A stretch of DNA of 64,000 bases. It comes from Jannaschia sp. S6380 (lineage in GTDB: Bacteria > Pseudomonadota > Alphaproteobacteria > Rhodobacterales > Rhodobacteraceae). Positions 27,341-36,538 of the stretch are shown here, in pieces. The notes beneath the pieces were generated by a model. The model was not told where the DNA came from. It ran no database searches and saw only the letters and a program-made list of their open reading frames with translations. Position 1 is the first letter of the stretch. Every line of letters begins with the position of its first letter. The stretch is taken from NCBI RefSeq assembly GCF_023015695.1, contig NZ_JALKAS010000001.1, positions 1,860,001-1,924,000 on the forward strand, written 5' to 3'. The position numbers were made by a program, and so were the translations under genes.

Positions 27341-27951
27341 TGCCCCTGCGCAACCGTGTGCGGCCCGACGGGACCCTGCACGCGGTTCCGGGGCGCGGGA
27401 CGCTGACCGGCAATCGCGGCGTCCTGCACGACGCGCGGGGGCAGGTCGGCCCGGCCATCTGGAAACACCGCGCCTGGGTCTGCTGCCGACTGTCCTTTCG
27501 TGGGCGCCGCCGCGCGCCGATGCCGCCTGGGCGCTGGACCGCGCTGTTCTTTCTGGACGAGGCGGTGGCGCTCGCCGCCGGGCACCGTCCCTGCGGGCAT
27601 TGCCGTCACGATGATTATCGCGCCTTCGCCGAGGCCTGGGCGCGCGCCTTCGGTGGATGGCCGGGACCCAAAGCCGCGGACGCGAAACTGCACGAGGGCC
27701 GCGCGGTGCCGGGCGCACGTCGTTTGCGGCACCACGAGGGTCGGGCGGGCGATCTGCCGACCGGGGCGATGTTCCACCGGGACGGCAGCGACTGGCTGGT
27801 GACCGGCGGGCATGCGTGCGCCTACACGCCGGACGGGTACGGGGCACCGGTCGCGCTGCCGTCCGGGCCGGTGACAATCCTGACCAACCCCGTGACCTGC
27901 GCGGTGCTACGGGCTGGCTTTCGACCCGGCCTGCACGCGTCGGCAAGATGA
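27340..27951 (+). CDS. Conserved hypothetical protein with GHRPCxxC motif
   Basis: 203-residue basic protein. ATG 27340 has GGAGG four to nine bases upstream and overlaps the preceding stop. It contains PGRGTLTGNRGVLHD, LFFLDEAVALAAGHRPCGHCR and later GRAGDLPTGAMF. The RPCxxCR element recalls zinc-binding segments such as that of Ada, but no other part of Ada is present. I know similar sequences only as an uncharacterised family in Proteobacteria and Actinobacteria. No function is assigned. Confidence 0.6.
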   Translation: MPLRNRVRPDGTLHAVPGRGTLTGNRGVLHDARGQVGPAIWKHRAWVCCRLSFRGRRRAPMPPGRWTALFFLDEAVALAAGHRPCGHCRHDDYRAFAEAWARAFGGWPGPKAADAKLHEGRAVPGARRLRHHEGRAGDLPTGAMFHRDGSDWLVTGGHACAYTPDGYGAPVALPSGPVTILTNPVTCAVLRAGFRPGLHASAR

Positions 27952-28044
27952 CGCCAGGTCAGCCGCAGCCGCCGAAATCCGCCTTTCATCCGGCAGCAAA
28001 ACCCGTAGTCTCCGCGCGAAACCGAGTATCCCGAGGGAGATCCC

Positions 28045-28473
28045 ATGCTTGTACGCTCACTGCCGCTTCTGCCCTTCGCCGCGCTCGCCGGCGGCGCTTC
28101 GGCGGACGAGGCCGCTTGGTCGTTCATCCGCGGGATCGAGGTCGAGGAAGTGGTGACGCAAGACAGCTACCGCGCCATCAAGACCTATCCCGCCGAGATC
28201 GAGAACGGGGTGGCGCAGTTCGACATCACCGGATTTGCCATGCCGCTCGAGGAAGGCGCGCTCGTGCGGACGTTGATGCTGGTCTCCGACATGGTGACGT
28301 GCCCCTTCTGCGGGCTCCCGGACCATGCCGCCGCGCTGGAGGTGACGCTCGCCGACCCGATCAAGGTCGAGGAAGGCCAGCGGGTGACCCTGCGCGGTGC
28401 GCTGGAGTTGAACCGCGACCCGGAAACCTGGCAGGCGGCGGTCCTGACGGGTGCGCGCCTCATTCCCTCCTAA
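28045..28473 (+). CDS. Exported protein, possibly DUF3299-like
   Basis: 142 residues with a signal peptide (MLVRSLPLLPFAALAGGASADE). The mature part is a small beta-rich domain with ITGFAMPLEEG and a CPFCG motif near residue 92, then TLADPIKVEEGQRVTLRGAL. This recalls DUF3299 periplasmic proteins. The CxxC could bind a metal or be redox-active. GGGAGA precedes ATG 28045. No operon partner. Confidence 0.55.
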   Translation: MLVRSLPLLPFAALAGGASADEAAWSFIRGIEVEEVVTQDSYRAIKTYPAEIENGVAQFDITGFAMPLEEGALVRTLMLVSDMVTCPFCGLPDHAAALEVTLADPIKVEEGQRVTLRGALELNRDPETWQAAVLTGARLIPS

Positions 28474-28521
28474 GGCCGCTCTCCGGGCACCGGGCACGTT
28501 GTTCCCGATGCCCGGCCCATG

Positions 28522-28947
28522 TCAGGTCGCGCGGGCGTCCATCGTGATCTCGGTCGCGAGGAGCTTGGAGATGGGACAGTTCGCCTTTGCCGTCTCGCAA
28601 GCATCGAGAACCGCCTGTTCGTCGGCACCGGGCACGGAAACGGTGACGTCCAGATGCGATTTCGTAACCGCGAACCCGCCATCGACCTGGTCGAGCGTCA
28701 CGGTGCATTTCGTGTCGATCGAACTGGCCGTCAGATCGGATTCGCCCAGCACCATCGAAAGCGCCATCGAGAAGCACGACGCATGCGCCGCGGCGACGAT
28801 TTCTTCGGGGTTGGTGCCGGCCTCGCCCTCGAACCGGGTCTGGAAGCCGTAAGGCTGGCCATCCAAGGCACCGGACTCGGTCGAGATGGTCCCCTTGCCG
28901 TCCTTCAACCCACCTTCCCAGTGGGCGCTGGCGTGCTTCTCGGGCAT
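28522..28947 (-). CDS. osmC: OsmC family peroxiredoxin
   Basis: 141-residue thiol peroxidase that reduces organic hydroperoxides. The two redox Cys are in AAAHASCFSMALSM and in TAKANCPISKL, with the family spacing, and the catalytic Arg/Glu surroundings (FEGEAGTNPEEIV) are present. Cytosolic. GGAGAA precedes the ATG at 28947. It stands alone, divergent from the helicase gene. Confidence 0.88.
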   Translation of the reverse strand: MPEKHASAHWEGGLKDGKGTISTESGALDGQPYGFQTRFEGEAGTNPEEIVAAAHASCFSMALSMVLGESDLTASSIDTKCTVTLDQVDGGFAVTKSHLDVTVSVPGADEQAVLDACETAKANCPISKLLATEITMDARAT

Positions 28948-29038
28948 GTCGTTCTCCTTTGCTGGCGGTCATGCAGGGATGAACCCCGCGGCAGGCGATG
29001 GCGTTCCGCCGGTAAGGGGGGTGCAACCGGCCGGCAAG

Positions 29039-29067
29039 TTGACCCGCGGCCAAGGCTTTGCTAGCGA
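29039..29067 (+). promoter_or_regulatory. Candidate sigma-70 promoter before the RNA helicase
   Basis: TTGACC (29039-29044) and TAGCGA (29062-29067) are separated by 17 bases, about 115 bases before the helicase start. The -35 element is good; the -10 element is weak, though alphaproteobacterial -10 boxes are often loose. Placement in a 235-base intergenic stretch fits. Confidence 0.3.
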
Positions 29068-29182
29068 TGCCGCGCGCGCGATGATGCGCGGCGAGACGAA
29101 TTCCGAAGGACGCATTGGCACTGTCGCGTCCTACCAGACCCCGGGCACCGGCAATACGGCCAACGCTCCAATCAGGACGCAC

Positions 29183-30649
29183 ATGACAAGCTTTTCCGAC
29201 CTGAACCTCGATCCGAAGGTTCTCAAGGCCATCGAGGCCACCGGCTACACTACCCCCACACCGATCCAGGCCGGCGCGATCGCCCCCGCGCTGGAAGGCC
29301 GCGACGTGCTGGGCATCGCCCAGACCGGGACCGGCAAAACGGCGGCCTTCACGCTGCCGATGATCACGATGCTGTCGAAAGGCCGCGCGCGGGCGCGGAT
29401 GCCCCGTTCGCTGGTGCTGGCGCCGACGCGCGAGCTGGCCGCGCAGGTGGCCGAGAATTTCGACACCTACGCAAAGGGGTCCCGTCTGACGAAAGCCCTG
29501 CTGATCGGCGGTGTTTCCTTCAAGGAGCAGGACCAGTTGATCGACCGGGGCGTCGACGTTCTGATCGCCACGCCCGGACGCCTGATCGACCATTTCGAGC
29601 GCGGGAAACTCCTGCTGACCGGGGTTCAGATCATGGTCGTCGACGAGGCCGATCGGATGCTGGACATGGGGTTCATCCCCGATATCGAACGCATCTTCGA
29701 AATGACGCCGTTCACGCGCCAGACCCTGTTCTTCAGCGCCACCATGGCGCCCGAGATCGAGCGGATCACCAACAAGTTCCTGTCCAACCCCGAGAAGATC
29801 GAGGTCGAGCGGCAGAACTCCACCTCCGACACGATCACCCAGATCCTGATCGAGCATACGCCCAAGCGGCGCGACATGACCGCTAAGGACAAGCGCGAGA
29901 TCCTGCGCGCCGTGATCGAGCGCGACGGCGCCGACTGCCGCAACGCGATCATCTTCTGCAACCGTAAGACCGAAGTCGACGTGGTGGCCAAATCGCTCAA
30001 GAAGCACGGCTATGACGCCGCCCCGATCCATGGCGATCTCGACCAGTCGCAGCGGACCCGGACGCTGGACGGGTTCCGCGACGGATCGCTGCGTTTCCTT
30101 GTGGCTTCCGACGTGGCGGCGCGGGGTCTCGACATCCCGAATGTCAGCCACGTCTTCAATTTCGATGTGCCCAGCCATGCCGAGGATTACGTCCACCGGA
30201 TCGGCCGCACCGGTCGCGCGGGCAAGACCGGGTTGGCCTACACCATTTCCACACCGTCGGACGCCAAGTATCTCGACGCGATCCAAAGCCTCGTGAAGGC
30301 CGATATTCCGCGCGGCGAGAACCCGTGGACGCCGCCGGGCGCACGGCCGGCCCGCGACGAGGCGGAGGAGGAAGCGCCGAGGCGCACCGCCTCGCGCTCC
30401 CGCTCCCGCACGAAGCCCCGGCCGGAGACGCAGGCGACCGAGACGCAGGCGACGCAAGAAGCACCGCGCGATCCGAATCCAAAGACACCGGCCCGAACGG
30501 AAGCCCGCGACGACCGCCCCGAGAGCGGTCGCAGCCGCTCGCGCGGTGGGCGCGGACGTCAGGATGGCGGGCCCAGGGTCGTGGGGCTGGGCGATCACGT
30601 TCCCAGCTTCATCGAGATGAGCTTCGCCGAACGGCGCGCCGAGGCCTGA
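29183..30649 (+). CDS. rhlE: DEAD-box ATP-dependent RNA helicase (RhlE-like)
   Basis: 488-residue helicase. All core motifs are visible: the Q motif (GYTTPTPIQ), AQTGTGKT, PTRELA, VDEADRMLDMGF, SAT, and HRIGRTGRAG. After residue 375 a basic, Arg/Ser/Thr-rich tail with repeats such as SRSRSR and SRGGRGR is likely disordered and binds RNA. Such proteins act in ribosome assembly and mRNA turnover. ATG 29183 is chosen because MTSFSDLNL is the usual N-terminus. Confidence 0.9.
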   Translation: MTSFSDLNLDPKVLKAIEATGYTTPTPIQAGAIAPALEGRDVLGIAQTGTGKTAAFTLPMITMLSKGRARARMPRSLVLAPTRELAAQVAENFDTYAKGSRLTKALLIGGVSFKEQDQLIDRGVDVLIATPGRLIDHFERGKLLLTGVQIMVVDEADRMLDMGFIPDIERIFEMTPFTRQTLFFSATMAPEIERITNKFLSNPEKIEVERQNSTSDTITQILIEHTPKRRDMTAKDKREILRAVIERDGADCRNAIIFCNRKTEVDVVAKSLKKHGYDAAPIHGDLDQSQRTRTLDGFRDGSLRFLVASDVAARGLDIPNVSHVFNFDVPSHAEDYVHRIGRTGRAGKTGLAYTISTPSDAKYLDAIQSLVKADIPRGENPWTPPGARPARDEAEEEAPRRTASRSRSRTKPRPETQATETQATQEAPRDPNPKTPARTEARDDRPESGRSRSRGGRGRQDGGPRVVGLGDHVPSFIEMSFAERRAEA

Positions 30650-30666
30650 CCGGACCGGCGGCGCCC

Positions 30667-31482
30667 ATGCGGATCGCGGCCCGGGACGGTACCCGACTCC
30701 ACATCGCGGAAACCGGGCCACCGGACGGCAGACCCTTGGTCTTCGCGAACAGCCTGGGCACGGATCTTCGCATTTGGGACGACGTCCTGCCTCGCCTTCC
30801 GGACGGCTTGCGCATCATGCGATACGACATGCGCGGGCATGGCCTGTCGGATGTTCCTGATCCCCCCTACGGCATGGGAACGCTCGTCGCGGACGCCGAG
30901 GCGGTTCTGGATACGCTGGATGTCAGGGCCTCGTGCTTTGTCGGGCTTAGCATCGGTGGCATGGTCGCGCAGGGGCTGGCCGTGAAGCGGCCCGATCTCG
31001 TCGGCGCGTTGGTGCTGTCAAACACTGCCGCACGGATCGGGACCGAGGCCCTGTGGGACCGGCGCATCGCCGACGTGCGGCGGCACGGGCTGGACACAAT
31101 GGCCGACGGGGTGATGGAGCGGTGGTTCGGCCGCGACTTCCGCGCCTCCGGCGCGCTGCCGATGTGGCGGGCCCGGTTCTGCGAAACGCCGCCGGACGGA
31201 TATGTCGGCTGCTGCGCGGCCATCCGGGGCGGTGACTTCTATACCCCGACCAGCGGTTTGCGCCTGCCGACACTGGTCATCGCCGGCTCCGAGGACGGCA
31301 CCACGCCCCCCGACCTTATACGCGAGACGGCGGCCCTCATCCCCGGGTCCGAATTCGCGATCATCCGCCGCGCCGGTCACCTGCCGCCCATCGAGGCGCC
31401 GGCGGAGTTTGGTCGGGTGCTGGCGGCATTCCTGAACCGGCCGGACGTATCCGCTCTCGCCTCGCCGGGGACGCGTCGATAG
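30667..31482 (+). CDS. Alpha/beta hydrolase, 3-oxoadipate enol-lactonase-like
   Basis: 271-residue alpha/beta hydrolase. The nucleophile elbow GLSIGGMVAQG holds the catalytic Ser; the catalytic Asp is likely in AGSEDGTTPP and the His in AGHLPPIEAP. The DMRGHGLSD block and N-terminal FANSLGTDLRIWD are typical of PcaD-type enol-lactonases. No other protocatechuate genes are near, so substrate remains open. It follows the helicase by 17 bases. Confidence 0.75.
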   Translation: MRIAARDGTRLHIAETGPPDGRPLVFANSLGTDLRIWDDVLPRLPDGLRIMRYDMRGHGLSDVPDPPYGMGTLVADAEAVLDTLDVRASCFVGLSIGGMVAQGLAVKRPDLVGALVLSNTAARIGTEALWDRRIADVRRHGLDTMADGVMERWFGRDFRASGALPMWRARFCETPPDGYVGCCAAIRGGDFYTPTSGLRLPTLVIAGSEDGTTPPDLIRETAALIPGSEFAIIRRAGHLPPIEAPAEFGRVLAAFLNRPDVSALASPGTRR

Positions 31483-31491
31483 GGTCGGCCA

Positions 31492-32685
31492 ATGCCGCGC
31501 CTTCCCGTCCTGTTCATCCTGGCGACCGTCGTGATCGAGTCGATGGGCATCGGCCTGATCCTGCCGGTGATGCCGTCACTTCTGCGCGAGGTGCAGGGCG
31601 TCGGGTTGAGCGAGGCGGCCGTCTGGGGCGGCGTCCTCTCCTCCAGCTACGCGCTAATGCAGTTCCTGTTCTCTCCGGCCATCGGCAATCTGTCGGATCG
31701 GTTCGGGCGACGTCCGGTCCTGCTGCTGTCGATGGCGGTGATCTTCCTCGACTACATCCTCATGGCGCTGGCGCATACGATCTGGCTGTTGCTGATCGGA
31801 CGGATCATCGCCGGCATCGCGGCGGCAACCATGTCGACCGCGATGGCCTTCATGGCCGACATCTCCAAACCCGAGGAGAAGGCGGCGAATTTCGGCTTGA
31901 TTTCGGCCGGCTTCGGCCTCGGCTTCGTTCTGGGCCCGGCCATGGGTGGCCTGCTGGCCGAACTGGGCCCCCGCGCCCCATTCTGGGCGGCGGCGATGCT
32001 TTCGGGTGCAAACCTCCTCTTCGGCCTGGCCGTGCTGCCCGAGACCTTGCGTCGGCAGCGCCCCTTCGACATCCGCCGCGCCAATCCGCTGGGCGGCCTG
32101 CGCGCCGTCACGAAGCTGCCGGGCCTGGGGGCGCTCCTGACGCTGTGGTTCTTCTATCAGGTGGCCAACTGGGTCTATCCCGCCGTCTGGGCCTATTTCA
32201 CGCAGGCCGCCTTCGGATGGGAGGAACGGATGGTCGGCATATCGCTCGCCGTGTACGGGATCTCGATGGTGGTCGTGCAAGGCGGGTTGATCCGCGTGGT
32301 CATTCCCCGTCTCGGCGAACGCAGGGTCCTTGCATGGTTCGTCCCCTATAATTGCGTTCTTCTGTTCTGCGTGGCCTTCGTCCAGCATGGTTGGATCATG
32401 CTCGCGCTGACGCCGCTTTCCGCGCTCGGGGCATTGGTGCAGCCAGCGATCCAAGGGTTGGCCAGTCGCGTGGCGGATGACGACGCGCAGGGGGAATTGC
32501 AGGGCGTGCTCGCCTCGATCACGGCGATCGCGGCCATCGTCTCGCCGCTCCTGATGACGCGGATCTTCAACCTCGCGACCGAAGGCACGCGCGACTTCCC
32601 GGGCGCGCCCTTCCTGGCGGCCGCGGCGCTGATGTGCGTGGCATGGGGCCTGCTGCCACGAAAGGCGTCCCGCGCTCAGGCGTGA
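31492..32685 (+). CDS. MFS transporter, TetA-like
   Basis: 397-residue inner-membrane protein with 12 hydrophobic helices. The motif A loop between helices 2 and 3 is GNLSDRFGRRPVLLLS, and IGLILPVMPSLL in helix 1 is typical of the TetA/TCR drug-proton antiporter group. Many relatives are not tetracycline pumps; the substrate is unknown. It starts nine bases after the hydrolase stop and its end overlaps the convergent dehydratase by ten bases. Confidence 0.83.
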   Translation: MPRLPVLFILATVVIESMGIGLILPVMPSLLREVQGVGLSEAAVWGGVLSSSYALMQFLFSPAIGNLSDRFGRRPVLLLSMAVIFLDYILMALAHTIWLLLIGRIIAGIAAATMSTAMAFMADISKPEEKAANFGLISAGFGLGFVLGPAMGGLLAELGPRAPFWAAAMLSGANLLFGLAVLPETLRRQRPFDIRRANPLGGLRAVTKLPGLGALLTLWFFYQVANWVYPAVWAYFTQAAFGWEERMVGISLAVYGISMVVVQGGLIRVVIPRLGERRVLAWFVPYNCVLLFCVAFVQHGWIMLALTPLSALGALVQPAIQGLASRVADDDAQGELQGVLASITAIAAIVSPLLMTRIFNLATEGTRDFPGAPFLAAAALMCVAWGLLPRKASRAQA

Positions 32686-33614
32686 TCCAGCGCGCGCACG
32701 AAAACGTCACGATCGACATTGCCGCCGCTGGCCACGACCGCGATGTCGCCGTCGTGATGAAACAGCCCCGCCGCCAGCGCGACGGCCCCGCCGGGTTCCA
32801 ACACGATCCGCAGATGCTGCCAGGCCAGCGCCATGGCGCGCAGCGCCTCCGCGTCGCTGACCGCCAGGCCCGGTCCGCAGAGCCGCGACAGGATCGGGAA
32901 CGTCACCTCCCCCGGCGACGGTGTCAGGATCGCGTCGCAGATCGACCCATCCATCGCGGCGTTGGTCTCCCGTCTGCCGGACCTGAGCGACCGCCCGACA
33001 TCGTCGAAACCGACCGGCTCCACCGGCCGCACCGTCGCGCGCCCCTCCAACGCCAGGGCGATGCCGGCGGCAAGTCCGCCACCGCCGCAACAGACCAGAA
33101 CTTCGTCCACCCCGTCAGGCAGGTCCGAGCGCAGTTCCAGCCCGCAGGTCCCCTGCCCCGCGACCACGCGCGGATCGTCGAAGGGCCGAACCAGGTCCAG
33201 ACCCCGCTCCGCCTGCAGTCGCGCGCCGATCTGGTCGCGGTCCTCTGCCGCGCGGTCGTAGAGCAGGATCTCCGCGCCATAGGCACGGGTGTTGGCGATC
33301 TTCACCTTCGGCGCATCCGACGGCATGACGATCACGGCATCGCGCCCGAGCATTCGCGCCGCCAGCGCCACACCCTGCGCGTGATTGCCCGAGGAAAACG
33401 CGACGACGCCGCCCTGTCCCTGCGAAAGCGCGTTGTAGGCACCGCGAAACTTGAAGCTGCCGGTACGTTGCAGGCATTCCGCCTTGACGAAGATCCGACG
33501 CCCGACAGCCGCGTCGAGCGAGGGCGCGTTCAGCAGGGGCGTACGCACCGCATGACCGGCGATCCGTTCGGCCGCGGCCTCGATGTCGGCCCGGGTTAGA
33601 GCAGCATCGTCCAT
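32676..33614 (-). CDS. PLP-dependent threonine/serine dehydratase family enzyme
   Basis: 312-residue fold-type II PLP enzyme. The Schiff-base Lys lies in GSFKFRGA, the phosphate-binding glycine loop is CCGGGGLAAG, and SSGNHAQGVA binds the substrate carboxylate. At this size, without the C-terminal regulatory ACT domain of biosynthetic IlvA, it matches catabolic threonine dehydratase or serine racemase types. It overlaps the upstream alpha/beta hydrolase gene by 19 bases. Confidence 0.82.
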   Translation of the reverse strand: MDDAALTRADIEAAAERIAGHAVRTPLLNAPSLDAAVGRRIFVKAECLQRTGSFKFRGAYNALSQGQGGVVAFSSGNHAQGVALAARMLGRDAVIVMPSDAPKVKIANTRAYGAEILLYDRAAEDRDQIGARLQAERGLDLVRPFDDPRVVAGQGTCGLELRSDLPDGVDEVLVCCGGGGLAAGIALALEGRATVRPVEPVGFDDVGRSLRSGRRETNAAMDGSICDAILTPSPGEVTFPILSRLCGPGLAVSDAEALRAMALAWQHLRIVLEPGGAVALAAGLFHHDGDIAVVASGGNVDRDVFVRALDHA

Positions 33615-34420
33615 TCGTTCAGCGCCTCCAGTGCTTCCGGCTCGTCAAGGAAGGGGACGTGACCGCGATCCGGCACTTCGGCCACGATCATGTCGGGCCG
33701 GCGACGGCACATCTCGGCCAGCGTCTCAGGGGCGAGCAGGTCGGAATTGGCGCCACGGATGCAGGCCAGGGGCAAGCCCTCCAATGCATCGAAAAGCGGC
33801 CAGAGGTCGGGGGCGGGTTGGGTCCCCGCCTCAAGGACGGCATCGCGCAAGCGTGCGTCGTAGTTGATCGCCAGCCCCTCAGGCGCTTCGCGGTAATGAT
33901 GCTCCACTTCGATCCGCCAGCGATCCTCGGGTACGTTCGCGAAACCGGCCATGAGCGACGCTCGCATCGCCACCGCCTCTTCCAACGTCGTTGCCGCCGG
34001 CGGTCGCCCGACATATTCGCGGATCGCGTCCAGACCCGCTTCGGCGATGTCGGGTCCTATATCGACGAGGCAGAGCCCCCCCAACCTGGGCCGCGCCATT
34101 AGCGCGAGGGCCATCCCGATCAACCCGCCGCGCGACGTGCCGAGTACGGGAACCCGGTCGAGCCCGAGATGATCGAGAAGCTCCAGGACATCGCGCGCCT
34201 CGGTCGGAATGGTGTAGCTGCGCCAGTCCGGCGCGCGCTGCGACTTGCCGCGTCCGCGATAGTCCAGCCGGATCACGCGATGCTCGCCCATGAGATAGGG
34301 CAGGACATAATCGAAATCGGTCGAATTCCGCGTCAGCCCCGACAGGCAGAGGATCGGCTGGCCTTCGCCCTGATCCTCGTACCACAGGCGCAACCCGTCC
34401 GAGGTCTTGAACTCCGCCAT
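33596..34420 (-). CDS. Alpha/beta hydrolase
   Basis: 274-residue alpha/beta hydrolase with nucleophile elbow LGTSRGGLIG (catalytic Ser), the DYRGRGKS oxyanion-region block and the His in DRGHVPFLDEP. The start (MAEFKTSDGLRLWYEDQGEG) is normal. Substrate unknown. It sits between the haloacid dehalogenase gene, two bases upstream, and the dehydratase gene, with which it overlaps, so the three form one operon. Confidence 0.8.
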   Translation of the reverse strand: MAEFKTSDGLRLWYEDQGEGQPILCLSGLTRNSTDFDYVLPYLMGEHRVIRLDYRGRGKSQRAPDWRSYTIPTEARDVLELLDHLGLDRVPVLGTSRGGLIGMALALMARPRLGGLCLVDIGPDIAEAGLDAIREYVGRPPAATTLEEAVAMRASLMAGFANVPEDRWRIEVEHHYREAPEGLAINYDARLRDAVLEAGTQPAPDLWPLFDALEGLPLACIRGANSDLLAPETLAEMCRRRPDMIVAEVPDRGHVPFLDEPEALEALNEWTMLL

Positions 34421-34421
34421 C

Positions 34422-35111
34422 CTAAAGGCTCGCCGCCAGGTCCGGGATGCCGGACAGGTCCTCCAGGACGTGCTGCGGCGTCCAGGGCAGGCGGTCCATC
34501 GGCACGCTGGCGCGGTTCACCCAGACGGTCGCGAAGCCGTATCCGGTCGCGGCGGCCGCGTCCCAACCGTTCGAGCTGACGAAGAGGACGTTGCCGGCTT
34601 GGCATCCGAACGCCCGGTTGACCAGGTCATAGACCTTGGTGGCGGGTTTGAAGACGCCGACGGATTCGACCGAGAGGACATGATCCAGGAGGCGTCCGAC
34701 GCCCGCCGATTGCACCGCCGATTGCAGCATCTCGGGTGAGCCGTTGGACAGGATGCCCGTCGCAAGCTCCGCATCCTTCAGTGCGCCCAGCATGTCCGGC
34801 ACCTCGGGATAGGCCGACAGTTCCCAGTATAGCTTGCGAAGGCGGTCGCGTAGGTCGACATCGCCCTGCAGGCCCGATGCCTCCAACGCGTAATCGAGCG
34901 CGTCGTTCGTCACCTGCCAGAACTCGGTATGCTCTCCGGTGATCGCGCGGATCCAGCTGTATTGCAGCTGCTTCTCGCGCCAATCGGCGGCCAGCTTGGC
35001 CCAGCCGTCGGACAGGGCCGGAAAGGCCGGATCCTCGGCGACCTGGCGGGCCGCGGCGGTTACGTCGAACAACGTGCCGTATGCGTCGAAGATGCATGTA
35101 TCTATGGCCAT
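34422..35111 (-). CDS. Type II haloacid dehalogenase
   Basis: 229-residue HAD enzyme. Motif I is FDAYGTLFD with the nucleophile Asp, then LSNGS, FKPATKVY with the catalytic Lys, and VSSNGWDAAAATGYGF, which is specific to L-2-haloacid dehalogenases. The expected reaction is hydrolytic removal of halide from short 2-haloalkanoic acids to give a 2-hydroxy acid. First gene of a three-gene operon with the hydrolase and the dehydratase. Confidence 0.87.
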   Translation of the reverse strand: MAIDTCIFDAYGTLFDVTAAARQVAEDPAFPALSDGWAKLAADWREKQLQYSWIRAITGEHTEFWQVTNDALDYALEASGLQGDVDLRDRLRKLYWELSAYPEVPDMLGALKDAELATGILSNGSPEMLQSAVQSAGVGRLLDHVLSVESVGVFKPATKVYDLVNRAFGCQAGNVLFVSSNGWDAAAATGYGFATVWVNRASVPMDRLPWTPQHVLEDLSGIPDLAASL

Positions 35112-35159
35112 CAGCCGCCCCCGTGATCGGTCGGAGCGACCCTGCCATGGGGGGGCTAC

Positions 35160-35597
35160 CTAGTCGAGACCGCGGCTGGCGAAGTCGCAATCCACGAGGC
35201 CCGCAATGGTGTTCTCGCGGGTCCATTCGCCGTTCGAAGACCGCCGTCCGGCCAGCCGTTCGCGTTCACGGCGAAGTTCCGTATCGCTGACGCTGTAGCG
35301 CCGGTCTCTCAGGCTGCCGGTCACGTCGACCGGATCCCCGCCCCCGTTGGCGACCCGCGCCGCCTCGCGGGCCTTGAGACCGTCGATGCCATGCGCGCAA
35401 TAGTCGTCGGTGCCGAAGCTCTGTTGGACGATCTGCCTGTTCTCCTCCGCCGCCTCGTCGAATGCGACGATCTCGAGGCCTTCGGGAATGCTGCTGACGA
35501 TCGAGAACCCGGTACCGACGATCACGGCCGTCAACACCATCCAGTCCAGCGAGATCCCACCGGCCTCATCAACAAGGAATGATCTGACGCTCAACAT
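35160..35597 (-). CDS. Flp-pilin-like single-pass membrane protein
   Basis: 145 residues. The N-terminus FLVDEAGGISLDWMVLTAV matches the same pseudopilin-like pattern as the gene at 15875: a leader ending in Gly, then a 22-residue hydrophobic helix, here with Asp at position +5. The rest is hydrophilic, with two Cys near CAHG and CDFAS and a basic RRERERLAGRR stretch. No pilus assembly genes are close. Proteins with this start are frequent and uncharacterised in Rhodobacteraceae. Confidence 0.6.
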   Translation of the reverse strand: MLSVRSFLVDEAGGISLDWMVLTAVIVGTGFSIVSSIPEGLEIVAFDEAAEENRQIVQQSFGTDDYCAHGIDGLKAREAARVANGGGDPVDVTGSLRDRRYSVSDTELRRERERLAGRRSSNGEWTRENTIAGLVDCDFASRGLD

Positions 35598-35751
35598 CGG
35601 TCGGCCGCCTTAACGAAATAACTTTGCCCGGTTATCGCAGCAGGAAAGGGCGCATTTGGGGCAAATCACCTGAAAGATCGGTCCAATTTTGCCATTATTC
35701 GCAGTTCTCGGCAACGATCCGCCGATGATGCGGGCGATTGTCGCCGAACAT

Positions 35752-36534
35752 TCAAAGATTGTCCGGATGCGGCATGCCCATGACATGGAAGCCACCGTCG
35801 ACGTGGATCACCTCGCCCGTCGTGCAGGCACCGTGGTCGGACGCGAGGTACAGGGCCGTCCCGCCGATCGCGTCGAGCGTCGCATTCGCCCGCAGGGGCG
35901 CGTTCGCCTCGGCATGGCGGAAGGTGCGTCTTGCCCCACCGATGGCCGCACCGGCCAGGGTCTTCATCGGCCCAGGCGAGATCGCATTCACGCGGATGCC
36001 TTCGGGACCCAGATCGGCCGCCAGGTAGCGGACCGCCGATTCGAGCGCGGCCTTCGCCACGCCCATCACGTTGTAGTAGGGCATGACCCGCTGGGACCCA
36101 TCGAAGGTCAGCGTCAGGATGGTTCCCCCATCGGTCATCAGGGGCGCCGCGCGGCGGGCGACCTCGATCAGGGAATAACAGGAAATATCCAGCGAATTCT
36201 TGAAGTTGTCGCGGCTCGTGTCGACGAACCGTCCGGTCAACTCAGCCTTGTCCGAGAACGCGATGGCGTGGATCACGATGTCGAGGTTGCCCATCTCGGC
36301 CAGCGCCGCGAAGGCCGCGTCGAGCGAGGCATCATCTGTGACATCGACGTCCAACAGCGTCGTGGAGTCGATGCTCTCCGCGAGTGGAGCCACGCGCTTG
36401 CCGAACGCCTCGCCCTGGTAGGTGAACGCCAGTTCGGCGCCCTCGGCGGCCAGGGCCCGGGCGATGCCCCAGGCAATGGAGCGGTCGTTGGCCACCCCCA
36501 TGACGAGGGCGCGCTTGCCGTCCAACAGGCCCAT
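35752..36534 (-). CDS. fabI: Enoyl-[acyl-carrier-protein] reductase (NADH)
   Basis: 260-residue SDR-type reductase that completes each fatty acid elongation cycle. It begins MGLLDGKRALVMGVANDRSIAWGIA, the FabI cofactor region, and has the catalytic Tyr and Lys in YYNVMGVAKAALE. The C-terminal HVDGGFHVMGM closes the NADH site. It is third in the fabA-fabB-fabI operon, four bases after fabB. Paralogues often exist elsewhere in alphaproteobacteria. Confidence 0.92.
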   Translation of the reverse strand: MGLLDGKRALVMGVANDRSIAWGIARALAAEGAELAFTYQGEAFGKRVAPLAESIDSTTLLDVDVTDDASLDAAFAALAEMGNLDIVIHAIAFSDKAELTGRFVDTSRDNFKNSLDISCYSLIEVARRAAPLMTDGGTILTLTFDGSQRVMPYYNVMGVAKAALESAVRYLAADLGPEGIRVNAISPGPMKTLAGAAIGGARRTFRHAEANAPLRANATLDAIGGTALYLASDHGACTTGEVIHVDGGFHVMGMPHPDNL

Positions 36535-36538
36535 CCGC

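Noticed and set aside
28460..30721. 750-codon minus-strand open frame covering the helicase gene
   Set aside because: The helicase motifs are all on the plus strand. Part of the OsmC gene overlaps it in another frame. Composition is not protein-like.
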